Numbered from the stretch's first letter, positions 1 through 9,439 are shown. The stretch: DNA of 64,000 nt from Legionella sp. (GCA_030680075.1 JAUXWR010000365.1:62001-126000), one strand, 5' to 3'. The notes: a model not told the origin generated them from the letters alone. Translations and numbers: made by a program.

Positions 1-1184
1 GGTTTTGGGCTAAGCATTATGGCACCCGTTTCTGTTTGCCACCAGGTATCAACAATTGGTGTACACGCGTTGCCTACTTTTTGATAATACCACTGCCAGA
101 CTTCAGGATTAATCGGCTCACCAACACTTCCCAGCAATCGTAAAGACTGGCGAGAGGTTGTTGCCAGCCATTCATCGCCGGCGCGTTTCAAGGCACGTAT
201 AGCAGTAGGTGCTGTATAAAAAACCGTGACCTGATATTTATCCACCATATTCCAACATCGAGCCGCATCAGGCCAGGTAGGAACGCCCCCAAACATCAAT
301 GTTGTAATACCGTTACACAGGGGGCCATAAACTACATAGCTATGCCCTGTGATCCATCCAATATCAGCAGTACACCAGAATACGTCATCGGCTTTACAGT
401 CAAAGACATACTGATGGCTATAAGCCACCTGCACAAGATAACCGCCCGTTGTATGCACCAGCCCCTTCGGTTTGCCCGTGCTCCCGGATGTGTAGAGAAT
501 AAAAAATGGATCCTCAGCATCCATGGGCTCGGGGTCACAATCGGCACTTGTTTGTTCTTTTAATTCATGCCACCAGTAATCATTGCTTTCATCAAAAGGC
601 ACTGGTGTGTCGCTATTTTTGATAACCAGCGTTTTGATAAATAGACCCTGGCTCGCTTCATCGGCCATGGGCTTTGGAAAAAATAATTTTCCACCGCGTT
701 GATAGCTATCAACGGTAATTAATACTTTACTGGCAGATGCTTCCAGGCGTTGCCGCAGTGCAAGGGCTGAAAATCCCGCAAAAACCACGGTGTGCACGGC
801 ACCAATTCGGGCGCATGCCAGCATACAAATTGCCGCATCAGGAATCATCGGCAAATAAATCGCAACGGTGTCGCCTTTACCAACACCTAATAATTTAAGC
901 CCATTAGCCATGCGGCACACTTCTTGATGAAGCTCGGCAAATGTCAATGTTCGTTGTTCTTCTTCGGTATCACCCTCCCATATAATGGCGGGTTGTTGCG
1001 CTTTGGTGGGCAAATGGCGGTCGACACAATTGACACATACATTAAGCTTTCCACCGACAAACCAGCGCACATTCTCATCAACAAAACTCCCTTCCCGGAC
1101 AGTTTTCCAAGGGGATATCCAATCAACAAATTGAGGGGCAATAGCAGACCAGAATTCATCGTTTTTTTGTAAATTAGCATCCAT
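1..1184 (-). CDS. acs: Acetyl-CoA synthetase, N-terminal part (cut by window edge)
   Basis: Activates acetate (or propionate) to the acyl-CoA through an acyl-adenylate in the cytoplasm. I translated the frame by hand from an ATG at 1184; it stays open to base 1, giving about 394 residues of a protein usually near 650. Seen: the N-terminal ACS domain (FVDWISPW), the AMP-binding P-loop YTSGSTGKPKG near residue 231 followed by LVHTTGG, and WWQTETG close to the window edge. The C-terminal lysine domain lies outside. It starts 9 bp after mmsB on the same strand, so it probably ends a mmsA-mmsB-acs operon. Propionyl-CoA synthetase is the main alternative; the motifs seen are shared by both. Confidence 0.9.
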   Translation of the reverse strand, partial: MDANLQKNDEFWSAIAPQFVDWISPWKTVREGSFVDENVRWFVGGKLNVCVNCVDRHLPTKAQQPAIIWEGDTEEEQRTLTFAELHQEVCRMANGLKLLGVGKGDTVAIYLPMIPDAAICMLACARIGAVHTVVFAGFSALALRQRLEASASKVLITVDSYQRGGKLFFPKPMADEASQGLFIKTLVIKNSDTPVPFDESNDYWWHELKEQTSADCDPEPMDAEDPFFILYTSGSTGKPKGLVHTTGGYLVQVAYSHQYVFDCKADDVFWCTADIGWITGHSYVVYGPLCNGITTLMFGGVPTWPDAARCWNMVDKYQVTVFYTAPTAIRALKRAGDEWLATTSRQSLRLLGSVGEPINPEVWQWYYQKVGNACTPIVDTWWQTETGAIMLSPK

Positions 1185-1193
1185 GAGTAATCT

Positions 1194-2072
1194 CTATTTT
1201 ATCGATTTGATGATGGCAGAAAAATCGAGATTGCCAAATCCCGCCGCACTGAATTTTTGATAGATGGACGTGGCTTCTTTGCCGAGAGTCGTGTTAACGC
1301 CTGCTTTCAAAGATGCCTCCTGACTTAATAATAAATCTTTAAGCATCATAGCCGCGGTGAAGCCTGGTTTGTAATCGTTGTTTGCAGGAACATTTGGTAA
1401 TACGCCGGGAACTGGCGCATATTGCGTCATAACCCAACAGTTACCGGAGGAATTACTCACCACTTCAAAGAGACTTTGAGCTGATAGGCCAAGCTCCTCT
1501 GCCAGTACGAATGCTTCAGAAACCGCAATCATTGAAACACCCAAAATCATGTTATTACAAATTTTAGCGGCCTGCCCGCTGCCCGCCATTCCGGTGTGGT
1601 ATATTTTTTTGCCCATTACACTTAAAAGAGGTTTCGCCTGAGAAAACGCGTGCTCCTCGCCGCCCACCATAAAGGTTAAAGTACCTTCGCTCGCGCCTTT
1701 TACGCCCCCCGATACAGGGGCGTCAACGCTTAGGAGTTGCTTGAGACGTGCTTTTTCATGAAGCTCGCGACTTGTTTTGACATCGATAGTTGAGCAATCA
1801 ATATGCAAGGCGTCACGCGCGACGTCATAAAGACCTTCTTCACCAAGGCAGACCTCTCGTACCTGCTCCCCTGTTTGCAACATGGTAATAAAAATATCTT
1901 TTTCGAATGCGGCTTCCTGTAAACTGGAAGCGGCTCTGCCTCCCGCGTTACAAAGCTCGTTTACTGCCAAGGGTTGCAGATCAAATCCCAAGACATCATG
2001 GCCTGCTTTAACAAGATTAATGGCCATGGGTAAACCCATATGACCAAGACCAATAAATCCAATGCGAGCCAT
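1194..2072 (-). CDS. mmsB: 3-hydroxyisobutyrate dehydrogenase
   Basis: NAD-dependent oxidation of 3-hydroxyisobutyrate to methylmalonate semialdehyde in valine catabolism. The 292-residue length is normal. The N-terminal Rossmann motif GFIGLGHMGLPMA is followed by the substrate-binding signature DAPVSGGVKGASEGTL and by the catalytic lysine in GSGQAAKICNNM near residue 170. It lies 26 bp downstream of mmsA, which takes the next step of the same pathway, and 9 bp upstream of acs, so the three are very likely cotranscribed. Nothing is unusual. Confidence 0.94.
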   Translation of the reverse strand: MARIGFIGLGHMGLPMAINLVKAGHDVLGFDLQPLAVNELCNAGGRAASSLQEAAFEKDIFITMLQTGEQVREVCLGEEGLYDVARDALHIDCSTIDVKTSRELHEKARLKQLLSVDAPVSGGVKGASEGTLTFMVGGEEHAFSQAKPLLSVMGKKIYHTGMAGSGQAAKICNNMILGVSMIAVSEAFVLAEELGLSAQSLFEVVSNSSGNCWVMTQYAPVPGVLPNVPANNDYKPGFTAAMMLKDLLLSQEASLKAGVNTTLGKEATSIYQKFSAAGFGNLDFSAIIKSIK

Positions 2073-2098
2073 GCGTCTCTCCTTATCGTCTCTATCCG

Positions 2099-3595
2099 TT
2101 AATTAGTTGGCATTATAAAAGCACTTTCATTCACTTGAGAAACAGGCCATTTGGTGGTAACCGTTTTCAGGCGCGTGTAAAAATGAATGCTCTCCATGCC
2201 GTGCATGTTGGTATCGCCGAATGATGAGTGCTTCCAACCACCAAAAGGATGGCTGGCAATCGGTACGGGAATGGGAATATTAATGCCGACCATTCCAACC
2301 TGGACACGATGGCTATAATCGCGTGCGCTATACCCATCGCGCGTAAAAATAGCTGTACCGTTACCATATTGATGGCGATTAACTAATGACAAGGCTTCTT
2401 CAAAATTATTAACGCGTACAACAACCAGTACAGGACCAAAAATTTCATTTTGATAAATGGACATGGATTCATCGACATTATCAAAGAGGCAGGGCCCAAG
2501 AAAATAGCCTTCTGGATAAAGCGGGTGTTGAAAGTCGCGCCCATCAATCAGGAGTGATGCGCCTTCTGCAACGCCTTTATCAATAGCATTTAATACGCGC
2601 TGACGGTGTTCTTTGCTAATTAAAGGCCCCATATCGCAGTCCTTTGCATCGCCTGCATCAATACGAATGGCTTTCACCAAGGGAATTAATTCATCCAGTA
2701 ATTGATTGGCGGTTTCATCCCCGACTGCAACGACGACAGAAATTGCCATACAACGTTCGCCAGCTGAGCCATAAGCGGCGCCTACTATGGCTTTTGCAGC
2801 GTGTTTTAAGTCCGCATCGGGCATTACAACACAGTGATTTTTAGCGCCACCAAAGGTATGAGCGCGTTTACCATTGGCGATGGCCGTTGTATAAATCGCT
2901 TTAGCGACGGGAGTGGATGCGACGGCGGTAAAAGCACTGATATCAGGGTGAGCAAGCAAGTGCTCAACAGTATTTTTATCGCCCTGGAGACAATTGGCAA
3001 CCCCGGGCGGCAGACCTGCCTCGGTCAAGAGTTCAAATAAACGCAAGGTCACAGAGGGGTCTTGCTCTGAGGGTTTAAGAATAAATGTATTGCCACAGGC
3101 GATAGCGGGAATCATCATCCATACTGGCACCATTACCGGAAAATTAAAGGGTGAAACGCCGACACAGACGCCTAAAGGCTGCCTTAGTGTGTGACAGTCT
3201 ATATGTGCTGATACTTCAGCTGTGAATCTGCCCTGAAGTTGGCTCAAAAGACCGCAATGAAGTTCGACTACTTCAATAGCACGGGCAATGGAGCCTTTGG
3301 CGTCTTCTATGGTTTTACCGTGCTCAAGGGTAACGAGGTTTGCGAGCTCATTTTGGTTTTTTTGCAGTAAATCTCTAAAACCAAATAACACATCGCCGCG
3401 CCTTGCAAGCGGGGTCTTGGACCAGGAAGCCCATGCCTTTTTGGCGGTGCTCACCGCGAGTTCGCAAGTTTGACTACTGGCAAAGTAAACTTCTCCAATA
3501 GCCTCACCAAGAGCCGGATTATAAATAGCCTGCGCTTTGTTGCCAGTTTCGGTAATTAACTGACCACCGATGTAATGAGGAACCGTATAAACCAT
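2099..3595 (-). CDS. mmsA: Methylmalonate-semialdehyde dehydrogenase (CoA-acylating)
   Basis: Converts methylmalonate semialdehyde, NAD and CoA to propionyl-CoA. The frame can be read from a TTG at 3616, but an AAGGAG eight bases before the ATG at 3595 supports the shorter 498-residue protein beginning MVYTVPHYIGG. Seen: the aldehyde dehydrogenase fold with PFNFPVMVPVWM, the MMSDH-typical FGGAKNHCVVMPDAD and the catalytic cysteine in GSAGERCMAI. It sits directly upstream of mmsB and about 30 bp downstream of a small dodecin-like gene. It works with MmsB in valine breakdown, and the propionyl-CoA can enter central metabolism. Confidence 0.95.
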   Translation of the reverse strand: MVYTVPHYIGGQLITETGNKAQAIYNPALGEAIGEVYFASSQTCELAVSTAKKAWASWSKTPLARRGDVLFGFRDLLQKNQNELANLVTLEHGKTIEDAKGSIARAIEVVELHCGLLSQLQGRFTAEVSAHIDCHTLRQPLGVCVGVSPFNFPVMVPVWMMIPAIACGNTFILKPSEQDPSVTLRLFELLTEAGLPPGVANCLQGDKNTVEHLLAHPDISAFTAVASTPVAKAIYTTAIANGKRAHTFGGAKNHCVVMPDADLKHAAKAIVGAAYGSAGERCMAISVVVAVGDETANQLLDELIPLVKAIRIDAGDAKDCDMGPLISKEHRQRVLNAIDKGVAEGASLLIDGRDFQHPLYPEGYFLGPCLFDNVDESMSIYQNEIFGPVLVVVRVNNFEEALSLVNRHQYGNGTAIFTRDGYSARDYSHRVQVGMVGINIPIPVPIASHPFGGWKHSSFGDTNMHGMESIHFYTRLKTVTTKWPVSQVNESAFIMPTN

Positions 3596-3626
3596 GCCTG
3601 AAACTCCTTTTTGCAAATGGGTTAGA

Positions 3627-3809
3627 TTAAGCGCTAAAGGCCGTTAACGTCACATGATAATGGCATTTATCATCAGGAAAATGAGAGCTGCAAGTTTCAA
3701 TTACTTTAAATTGACTTAGCTCCTCTGCCTGTTGCAGTGCATCTGAAATAGCCTCATCAAGACTTAATTCTGAATATCCAGTGTAATCACGAGCGGGTAA
3801 AGTTGTCAT
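3627..3809 (-). CDS. Small dodecin-like protein
   Basis: A 60-residue product if started at the ATG at 3809 (MTTLPARDYTGYSELSL); ATGs at 3821 and further upstream are possible but add a sequence unlike the family. The pattern resembles dodecin, a flavin-storage protein that forms dodecamers: a short strand, SLDEAISDALQQAEE (helix), FKVIETCSSHF, then HYHVTLTAF. The dodecin match rests on this pattern only, and an unrelated small protein with the same fold is possible. It is first in a minus-strand run with mmsA, mmsB and acs, about 30 bp ahead of mmsA. Confidence 0.55.
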   Translation of the reverse strand: MTTLPARDYTGYSELSLDEAISDALQQAEELSQFKVIETCSSHFPDDKCHYHVTLTAFSA

Positions 3810-3955
3810 TTCCAAAATCATCCTGTTTTTTGAAGAAAAATAGTTTAGCATGAAGATTAAATAAGATCCTGCTACAAATTTCACACAAAAAATTGTTTAG
3901 TGGGCTGATTTATTTAATAATAACCAAAACCGTAGCCGGCAAGGGATCATAAGCC

Positions 3956-6900
3956 ATGGTAAATAAAACAAATGTACGTGTTAAAGACGGAACAATAATT
4001 ACCGAAACACTGAAAGCTAATCTTCAACAAATTATTCAACAAGAGCTTGTGATTGAGAACTACTCCCAATCACCTGATCTGCAAAGTAGCTATTTACGCC
4101 GCATTGAAAGTTTGGATAAAGCCTTTTTATTGATAATGAAAGCAATTCCCAAGGCTGCTAATAAAGAAATGCCGGTTATTCGCGATTATCTGGAGTGGTG
4201 CAAAGCAGAGGGTGTTCTGCCAGATAATAATGTGAATGTTGCTCAATATGAAGAAAAGATTGGTAAAGATAGTCAGGCGGTTATTGATTACCTCAGGTGG
4301 TGCGAGGCAAAGAAGCTTGTACCAGCTAGTTCAACCATTGCTTATCAAGACAGAAATAATGACGAAATCCTTGGTTATTTTGAGTGGTGCAAAAAACAAG
4401 TTAATGACGAAATCCTTGGTTATTTTGAGTGGTGCAAAAAACAAGTTGATATGTCCCCTGGCAAAGCCATTGGTGGATACCAGGATATTCTCGCAAAACA
4501 CACCGCTCATCTCGTCGATGCCATCATTGATTACTGGTTTCCTGTCAGTTTAAAAGAAGAAATTGCGGCGAAAAGCGTGTTTCCTAAAAGGTCATTTTCT
4601 GATCTTGAAAAAGTAATCGAAGCTGTTGAGTTACTCAATAAAGCGGAACAATACGTAATAATGAAAGAACCAGAGCATTCTGATGTAGCAACGCTATCTA
4701 CAATGGGAGCTTTGGGTGATGAAAAATTTATCCTTCAATGGGAAAAACAGCTCCCGCCCTGCTCAGCGGAAACATTGGCAGAGCTCGATATCATCAAAAA
4801 TAGTAAGATAATGGTCACGCCAGAATGGTTTCGTGAATTACCTTCTTATCAACAAATTTATTTTCAAACCAGTACAGGTGATGATGCGGTTGAAGTAAAA
4901 AAAAATATAAACGCTCTGATAGAGCAATTGCCTCAGGTAACAAACTTTAGCCCCAACGATTGGGAGGAAATCTCATTAGGCAACGTTCGCTGTCTTGTGG
5001 AGTTAAAGTTTACAGCTGAGCAACAGGCTTTTATTAAATCTATATCGGGAGAGTCAGAGAATATTAAGGCTGTGATAGCTTCAATACAAAAATTAAGCGA
5101 CGAATTACCCAAGGAGTTAACTAATCTGCAAGAATTGCGCGAATTACCGTATTGGTTTTTGCGCTTATCTGCACATGAACAACAATTACTTAAAACCTGC
5201 TTGATAGAACAGGAAAATGTCGCAGATGTTGTTTCATTTTTACCCAGTAGGTTGCGAACTATACCGGCATTAGCGAATTTTGCGGAGCATCAGTTATTCA
5301 TACTCTCAAAGGAAGGCGTCCTTGTTAAAGAATTTGCTAAATGTCTGCGTTTAAGCAACCCGTCATCTCGGGATGCAATAGGCCAGCCTATTCAAATTGG
5401 AGATTTGCATACACTGCGAAACATTGAAATGTTACTTAAATACGCAGGGAATAGGCCGCTATTACTTCAGACATTAATTAGTCCGATTCGTTTGTATCCT
5501 TTTCAAGATTTAATTCCTGATTTTAGGTTAGATCAGCAGCGACGGAAGATAGTTGCTTTATTACAAAAGAAAGGGGTTCCTCTTTATTCAACCAATCACC
5601 CTTTAAATGTCGCTAATAAGCCCTATTATACAGAGGCTGACGACATAGAGTGTAATGCTTTATACAGCGGTATAACAAACTATTTAACGGATGCCGTTAA
5701 AGCACAAACTGAATTACTGGGAGACTCTGAAGGTGAACAATGGGGCGCCTTAATCTCCGAAAGTGTTAATTTCACTCGTAATAATTCTAAAAAGAATGCT
5801 TATGCCAAATTAATTCAGCTTCTAGACGAAATGCCATCAATATCATTTAAAAATCGTTCTCTATCTGGGTGTGAGATGATGATTAAAGAGGCATTTGAGG
5901 ACGCGAGTTTTATCGAGGGATCAGAACACGGGTTTTCAGAATTCACTGACGAGGAAAAGCTCGCGCATTTTTTTGCCGAGAATTATAAAGAATTGTCGCA
6001 ATGGAGAGGATGGGAATCTGTATTTGCCGCTCATTGTTATGTAAAAAATAACCATCCTGCTCCGGATGAATGGGTAGGTCTTACCACGCATTTTTGTGAT
6101 ATAGCCCAGATAAATAGCGACTATGGCGCTTTATTAGATTCAGGCATGGGTACAGCTACGGTCCTTGATTATAACGGAAGAGAATTATGGCTTAGCTCTT
6201 TAGGAAATTTACAGATTATCTTGACTGGCGGCGTGGTGAGTGGTGCTTGCGTCAGTGGTAAAGATCGAAAAGCTGTAGAATTAACTCATACTGATGCCAT
6301 ATTACTTTATCGCGAAATATATGGTAAATGGCCCAATATTGATGATACGGGTATTGATCGGGAAAATTTTGTTGATATCGTATCTGATTTATACATAACC
6401 CGGCATCATCATCAACAAGCAGGGAAAAGCGCGACTGGCGCTGATGGCATAAAACACCCTCATAAATATTGGCCAACCGATATTGCTAAGGCAATTCTGG
6501 CTAAAACAAATAAGCTCTCGCTTAGAACAGATGATATTTTAGCGACTAATAACGAAGTTGATCGAATTGGTAATAAAGACAATAAAGAGTGTAAGTACAC
6601 AAGCCCCAGGCATTGGGTTAAAAATCATTTCGCCAGTTCGGTAATTGCCGCAAAGAGATTTAGCTCGGATGAGCGGATGAGGTTATTGACAGTACTTAAA
6701 GAGGTTGTAGAAGAAAAATCTTTTTGGGCCGCTCAACGACTAGGGCTGGGAAACAAGGTTTCTGCAGCAATCTCATCATTTTCTTCCGCGCTCTCCTCAT
6801 CGATGTCACTTCTTTTTCAAGGTAATTCAGAAAAACAAGGTAGTTCAGAAAAGCAGAGTGATTCATACACAGGGCCAGAGGGTATAGTGAGAATAAGAGA

Positions 6901-7147
6901 TGTTTTAGCACCTGTCTCAAATTTTTCTGAGCCTCTAAGTATTGAAAAGCTTGCCGAGGTATATTATGAACTTAACCAGCGCGCAGAAGAAAATGGCAGT
7001 CGCACAGAAGCCACTGGGTTTGTCTATTCATGTCTGCGTGAATTATTCCATCACGAGAAACCCAATGAGATAATGGATGATATCATTACAAAACTGGACG
7101 AATTTAAAAGAGAGATTTACCCCCAAAATTCTGTTTGTGTAGCTTAA
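3956..7147 (+). CDS. Putative effector with SidF/SopB-like CX5R phosphatase motif
   Basis: A 1063-residue cytosolic-looking protein with no signal peptide or clear membrane segment; AAGGGA lies just upstream of the ATG. The first 170 residues carry four copies of a YxxWC motif, two being an exact 15-residue duplication. The middle is helical and unrecognised. At 765-772 it reads CVSGKDRK, matching the CX5R catalytic loop of SopB/SidF/SidP phosphoinositide phosphatases (family form CKSGKDRT). About 45 residues later comes a histidine/glutamine-rich stretch and ATGADGIK, reminiscent of conserved residues after that loop. The C-terminus is acidic and charged, as in many Dot/Icm substrates. Phosphatase activity and secretion are inferences; the overall family is not recognised. 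Confidence 0.6.
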   Translation: MVNKTNVRVKDGTIITETLKANLQQIIQQELVIENYSQSPDLQSSYLRRIESLDKAFLLIMKAIPKAANKEMPVIRDYLEWCKAEGVLPDNNVNVAQYEEKIGKDSQAVIDYLRWCEAKKLVPASSTIAYQDRNNDEILGYFEWCKKQVNDEILGYFEWCKKQVDMSPGKAIGGYQDILAKHTAHLVDAIIDYWFPVSLKEEIAAKSVFPKRSFSDLEKVIEAVELLNKAEQYVIMKEPEHSDVATLSTMGALGDEKFILQWEKQLPPCSAETLAELDIIKNSKIMVTPEWFRELPSYQQIYFQTSTGDDAVEVKKNINALIEQLPQVTNFSPNDWEEISLGNVRCLVELKFTAEQQAFIKSISGESENIKAVIASIQKLSDELPKELTNLQELRELPYWFLRLSAHEQQLLKTCLIEQENVADVVSFLPSRLRTIPALANFAEHQLFILSKEGVLVKEFAKCLRLSNPSSRDAIGQPIQIGDLHTLRNIEMLLKYAGNRPLLLQTLISPIRLYPFQDLIPDFRLDQQRRKIVALLQKKGVPLYSTNHPLNVANKPYYTEADDIECNALYSGITNYLTDAVKAQTELLGDSEGEQWGALISESVNFTRNNSKKNAYAKLIQLLDEMPSISFKNRSLSGCEMMIKEAFEDASFIEGSEHGFSEFTDEEKLAHFFAENYKELSQWRGWESVFAAHCYVKNNHPAPDEWVGLTTHFCDIAQINSDYGALLDSGMGTATVLDYNGRELWLSSLGNLQIILTGGVVSGACVSGKDRKAVELTHTDAILLYREIYGKWPNIDDTGIDRENFVDIVSDLYITRHHHQQAGKSATGADGIKHPHKYWPTDIAKAILAKTNKLSLRTDDILATNNEVDRIGNKDNKECKYTSPRHWVKNHFASSVIAAKRFSSDERMRLLTVLKEVVEEKSFWAAQRLGLGNKVSAAISSFSSALSSSMSLLFQGNSEKQGSSEKQSDSYTGPEGIVRIRDVLAPVSNFSEPLSIEKLAEVYYELNQRAEENGSRTEATGFVYSCLRELFHHEKPNEIMDDIITKLDEFKREIYPQNSVCVA
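4358..4447 (+). repeat. Exact 45-bp in-frame tandem duplication
   Basis: Two identical 45-base units (4358-4402 and 4403-4447) encode NDEILGYFEWCKKQV twice within the putative effector gene. Related but diverged motifs (DYLEWCKAEG, DYLRWCEAKK) lie just upstream. The perfect identity points to a recent slippage or unequal-crossover event in an older repeat domain. Confidence 0.97.
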
Positions 7148-7881
7148 TCATCCAATAGATGCTCCAAACCATAATAAAGGGTTTGGAGTTTTTGCACCTT
7201 TAAGCAGCATAAAATTATTCCCGGCATGAAAGATGCCCTGTCAATGCTGTTATGAGTTATGCTGAGCGTTTCGCCTATATTGCCAAAAATAACCTCTTGT
7301 CGTGCAACAACACCTGGGAGGCGCAAGGAGTGAATGGGTATTCCCTGATGTAACCCGCCACGAGCACCTGGGATTAATTCATGAGAGGAGGCTTCATTTT
7401 TTGAGAGCTTTCGCGAGGCCGCAATCATTTCCGCGGTTTTCAGTGCGGTACCAGAGGGCGCATCAAATTTCTGTGGGTGGTGCGCTTCAATAATTTCTAC
7501 ATCACTGAGATAACGACTGGCCATTGCTGCAAAACGCATCATTAACACGGCACTTATAGAAAAGTTAGGTGCAATGATGCCGCCTAACTGTTTATTTCGG
7601 CACAAATTTTTAAGATTTTCTATTTGATCATCGCGCAAACCTGATGTGCCAATAACAGGATGCGCGCCGCTTTCAATAATGGCAAGACTATTGGCATAAA
7701 CACAATCAGCTCTTGTTAAATCAACCACAATTTGGGCGCCCGTCTCGGCAACTGACTTGGCAAGATCATCGCCTCGCGACAGGCACGCAACCAGCTCAAA
7801 ATCTGGATGCGCGTTAATTGTTGCGGTCGCAAGAGCGCCCATTTTACCGTTTGCACCATTAATGATTACTCGAGCTGGCAT
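7144..7881 (-). CDS. dapB: 4-hydroxy-tetrahydrodipicolinate reductase
   Basis: Lysine/diaminopimelate biosynthesis: NAD(P)H reduction of the DapA product to tetrahydrodipicolinate, needed for peptidoglycan. The 245-residue length is slightly short but complete. Seen: the dinucleotide-binding NGANGKMG at the N-terminus and the signature EIIEAHHPQKFDAPSGTAL with its catalytic histidines and lysine. It converges on the upstream effector gene, and the two stop regions overlap by 4 bp. It is preceded on its own strand by the small membrane-peptide gene, 38 bp away. Confidence 0.94.
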   Translation of the reverse strand: MPARVIINGANGKMGALATATINAHPDFELVACLSRGDDLAKSVAETGAQIVVDLTRADCVYANSLAIIESGAHPVIGTSGLRDDQIENLKNLCRNKQLGGIIAPNFSISAVLMMRFAAMASRYLSDVEIIEAHHPQKFDAPSGTALKTAEMIAASRKLSKNEASSHELIPGARGGLHQGIPIHSLRLPGVVARQEVIFGNIGETLSITHNSIDRASFMPGIILCCLKVQKLQTLYYGLEHLLDD

Positions 7882-7919
7882 TGAGTCGCTCCTGGTTAGG
7901 CAGAGGCCTTGAAAAAAAT

Positions 7920-8147
7920 TTACGCATCTTTCGTTTTTTTTGCAGCTTTAGCTTTCATACGGGCTTTTTTAGCTTCTGTACGCGCTTCATTTACTACCCG
8001 TAATGCCCAAAGGCTCGCAGGAATCCAGCCGATGACTGTTGCCTGCATCACCAAGGCGACAAACGCACCACCCGGGTTGTCATAAATAAGAAGAACAAGC
8101 CAGGGCACTGTAATTGAGAGAAAAGTCCAAAATAGTCGTCTTATCAT
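7920..8147 (-). CDS. Pmp3/YqaE-like small membrane protein
   Basis: A 75-residue protein starting MIRRLFWTFL. The frame extends upstream, but AAGGG ten bases before the ATG at 8147 fits this start, and the longer version would run into the divergent gene. Two hydrophobic segments (about 5-21 and 28-48) joined by a glycine-rich turn, plus the sequence ATVIGWIPASLWAL, match the Pmp3/UPF0057 proteolipids that affect membrane potential under stress. A lysine/alanine-rich tail (EAKKARMKAKAAKKTKDA) extends beyond the usual family length. Probably an inner-membrane protein. Confidence 0.75.
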   Translation of the reverse strand: MIRRLFWTFLSITVPWLVLLIYDNPGGAFVALVMQATVIGWIPASLWALRVVNEARTEAKKARMKAKAAKKTKDA

Positions 8148-8310
8148 TGTAAAATAACCCTTTTTCATAGGTAATTTAAGTATACACCGATTATTTTTCA
8201 ATTGGCGACTATTACAATCAATTGACCATGGACGGGCTTGTAATAGAACTCTAAAGCAAAAATATAAAAGGCCGATAACAGTTACATTGATAAGACCGTA
8301 AGGATAAATA

Positions 8311-9234
8311 ATGAAGCATTTAAAAGGGATAGTATTCTTCGGCATGGTTCTCGGGTTAATGAATCAAGCAGTTGCGGCAGAACCGCTGTCATTATGGAAC
8401 GATACACCGGCAAAGCAACAGATTATAAAGTTTGTTAATGAGGTCAGTACAGACACAAACCCTGTATATCTGCCGCCTGAAAATCGGGTGGTCATTTTTA
8501 ATAATAGCGGGACATTATGGGCAGAAAACCCCATGGATTTTCAATTGCAGTTTGCAGTTGATCAATTGAAAAATGTAGATGCCAGCACCTTAAGTTGGTT
8601 AACCGATAAGCAAATTGAATCGTTAATCAGAGATCCCGTTAACGGGATAAAAACCTTAAATCCACAACAACTAACACAGCTGATTGCATTTAGTCGTGCC
8701 AATAAATCAGTGGAAGAATATAGACGCATGGTTTCTCTGTGGTTGACTACCGCCAAAGACACGAAATTTAACTGCGCTCTGGGCAAAATGGTCTATGCAC
8801 CCATGGTTGAATTAGTTAATTATCTTAAACAAGCGGGTTTTAAAGTATACATTCTCGCAGGAACTGGAACTGACTTTGTGCGAGTGTTTTCAGATAGAGG
8901 CGGAATCTCAGCCGTTCAGGTTATTGATAATACGAGTATTAAAAAAGAAGTATCAACACAGCAAATTGAAAAATTCCTGAAAGACCAACCTATTATTGCG
9001 ATAGGTAACTCTGATGGGGATTTGGAAATGTTGCAATACACATCAACAAACACCCCCAGTCTTCCTATAATTTTGCGTCATACGGACGGTCAACGTGAAT
9101 GGGAATATAATCGAAACGCAAGCTTTGGCACCCAAGATAAATTGCTTGATTATGGTCAAAAAAATGGTTGGCTTATCATTGATATGAAAACAGATTTTAA
9201 GCAACTATTTATAGGGTGTGAGCAAAATCAATAA
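8311..9234 (+). CDS. Secreted HAD-superfamily protein lacking catalytic aspartates
   Basis: A 307-residue exported protein: residues 1-22 form a signal peptide ending AVAA, and AAGGA lies before the ATG. The fold follows the HAD phosphatases related to phosphoserine phosphatase: the motif I region is IFNNSGTLW, motif II VYILAGTGTDFVR and motif IV IAIGNSDGDLEMLQ. In the family, motif I is normally DNDGTLW with the first aspartate as nucleophile. Here residues 64-66 are N-N-S, so both the nucleophile and the general acid/base are replaced. It is therefore probably not a HAD phosphatase in the usual sense. It is divergent from the Pmp3-like gene. Confidence 0.8.
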   Translation: MKHLKGIVFFGMVLGLMNQAVAAEPLSLWNDTPAKQQIIKFVNEVSTDTNPVYLPPENRVVIFNNSGTLWAENPMDFQLQFAVDQLKNVDASTLSWLTDKQIESLIRDPVNGIKTLNPQQLTQLIAFSRANKSVEEYRRMVSLWLTTAKDTKFNCALGKMVYAPMVELVNYLKQAGFKVYILAGTGTDFVRVFSDRGGISAVQVIDNTSIKKEVSTQQIEKFLKDQPIIAIGNSDGDLEMLQYTSTNTPSLPIILRHTDGQREWEYNRNASFGTQDKLLDYGQKNGWLIIDMKTDFKQLFIGCEQNQ

Positions 9235-9439
9235 TTTAGCGGAGATTGCATGCTTGTCTGATTTTTAACTTGCAATTGCCGATCAAACATTGTACATTGT
9301 CTGCGCATTTTGGTAGTAAAAATAATTTGTCCAAACGGTATATTTTGTAAAATGGCAAATCCATCGCATCGTTCAGTTTTACCGGTTAGGTGGTGGTGTT
9401 TTGTCATGGTAATGATAGTTTTCAAACCAAGGTATCAGC

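Noticed and set aside
8148..8345. N-terminal extension of the Pmp3-like protein to 141 residues
   Set aside because: It would overlap the divergent secreted HAD gene and its ribosome site; the family is short and AAGGG supports the inner ATG.
9228..9425. 65-residue minus-strand frame before the ProQ-like gene
   Set aside because: Composition is not protein-like, there is no ribosome site, and it overlaps the end of the HAD gene.
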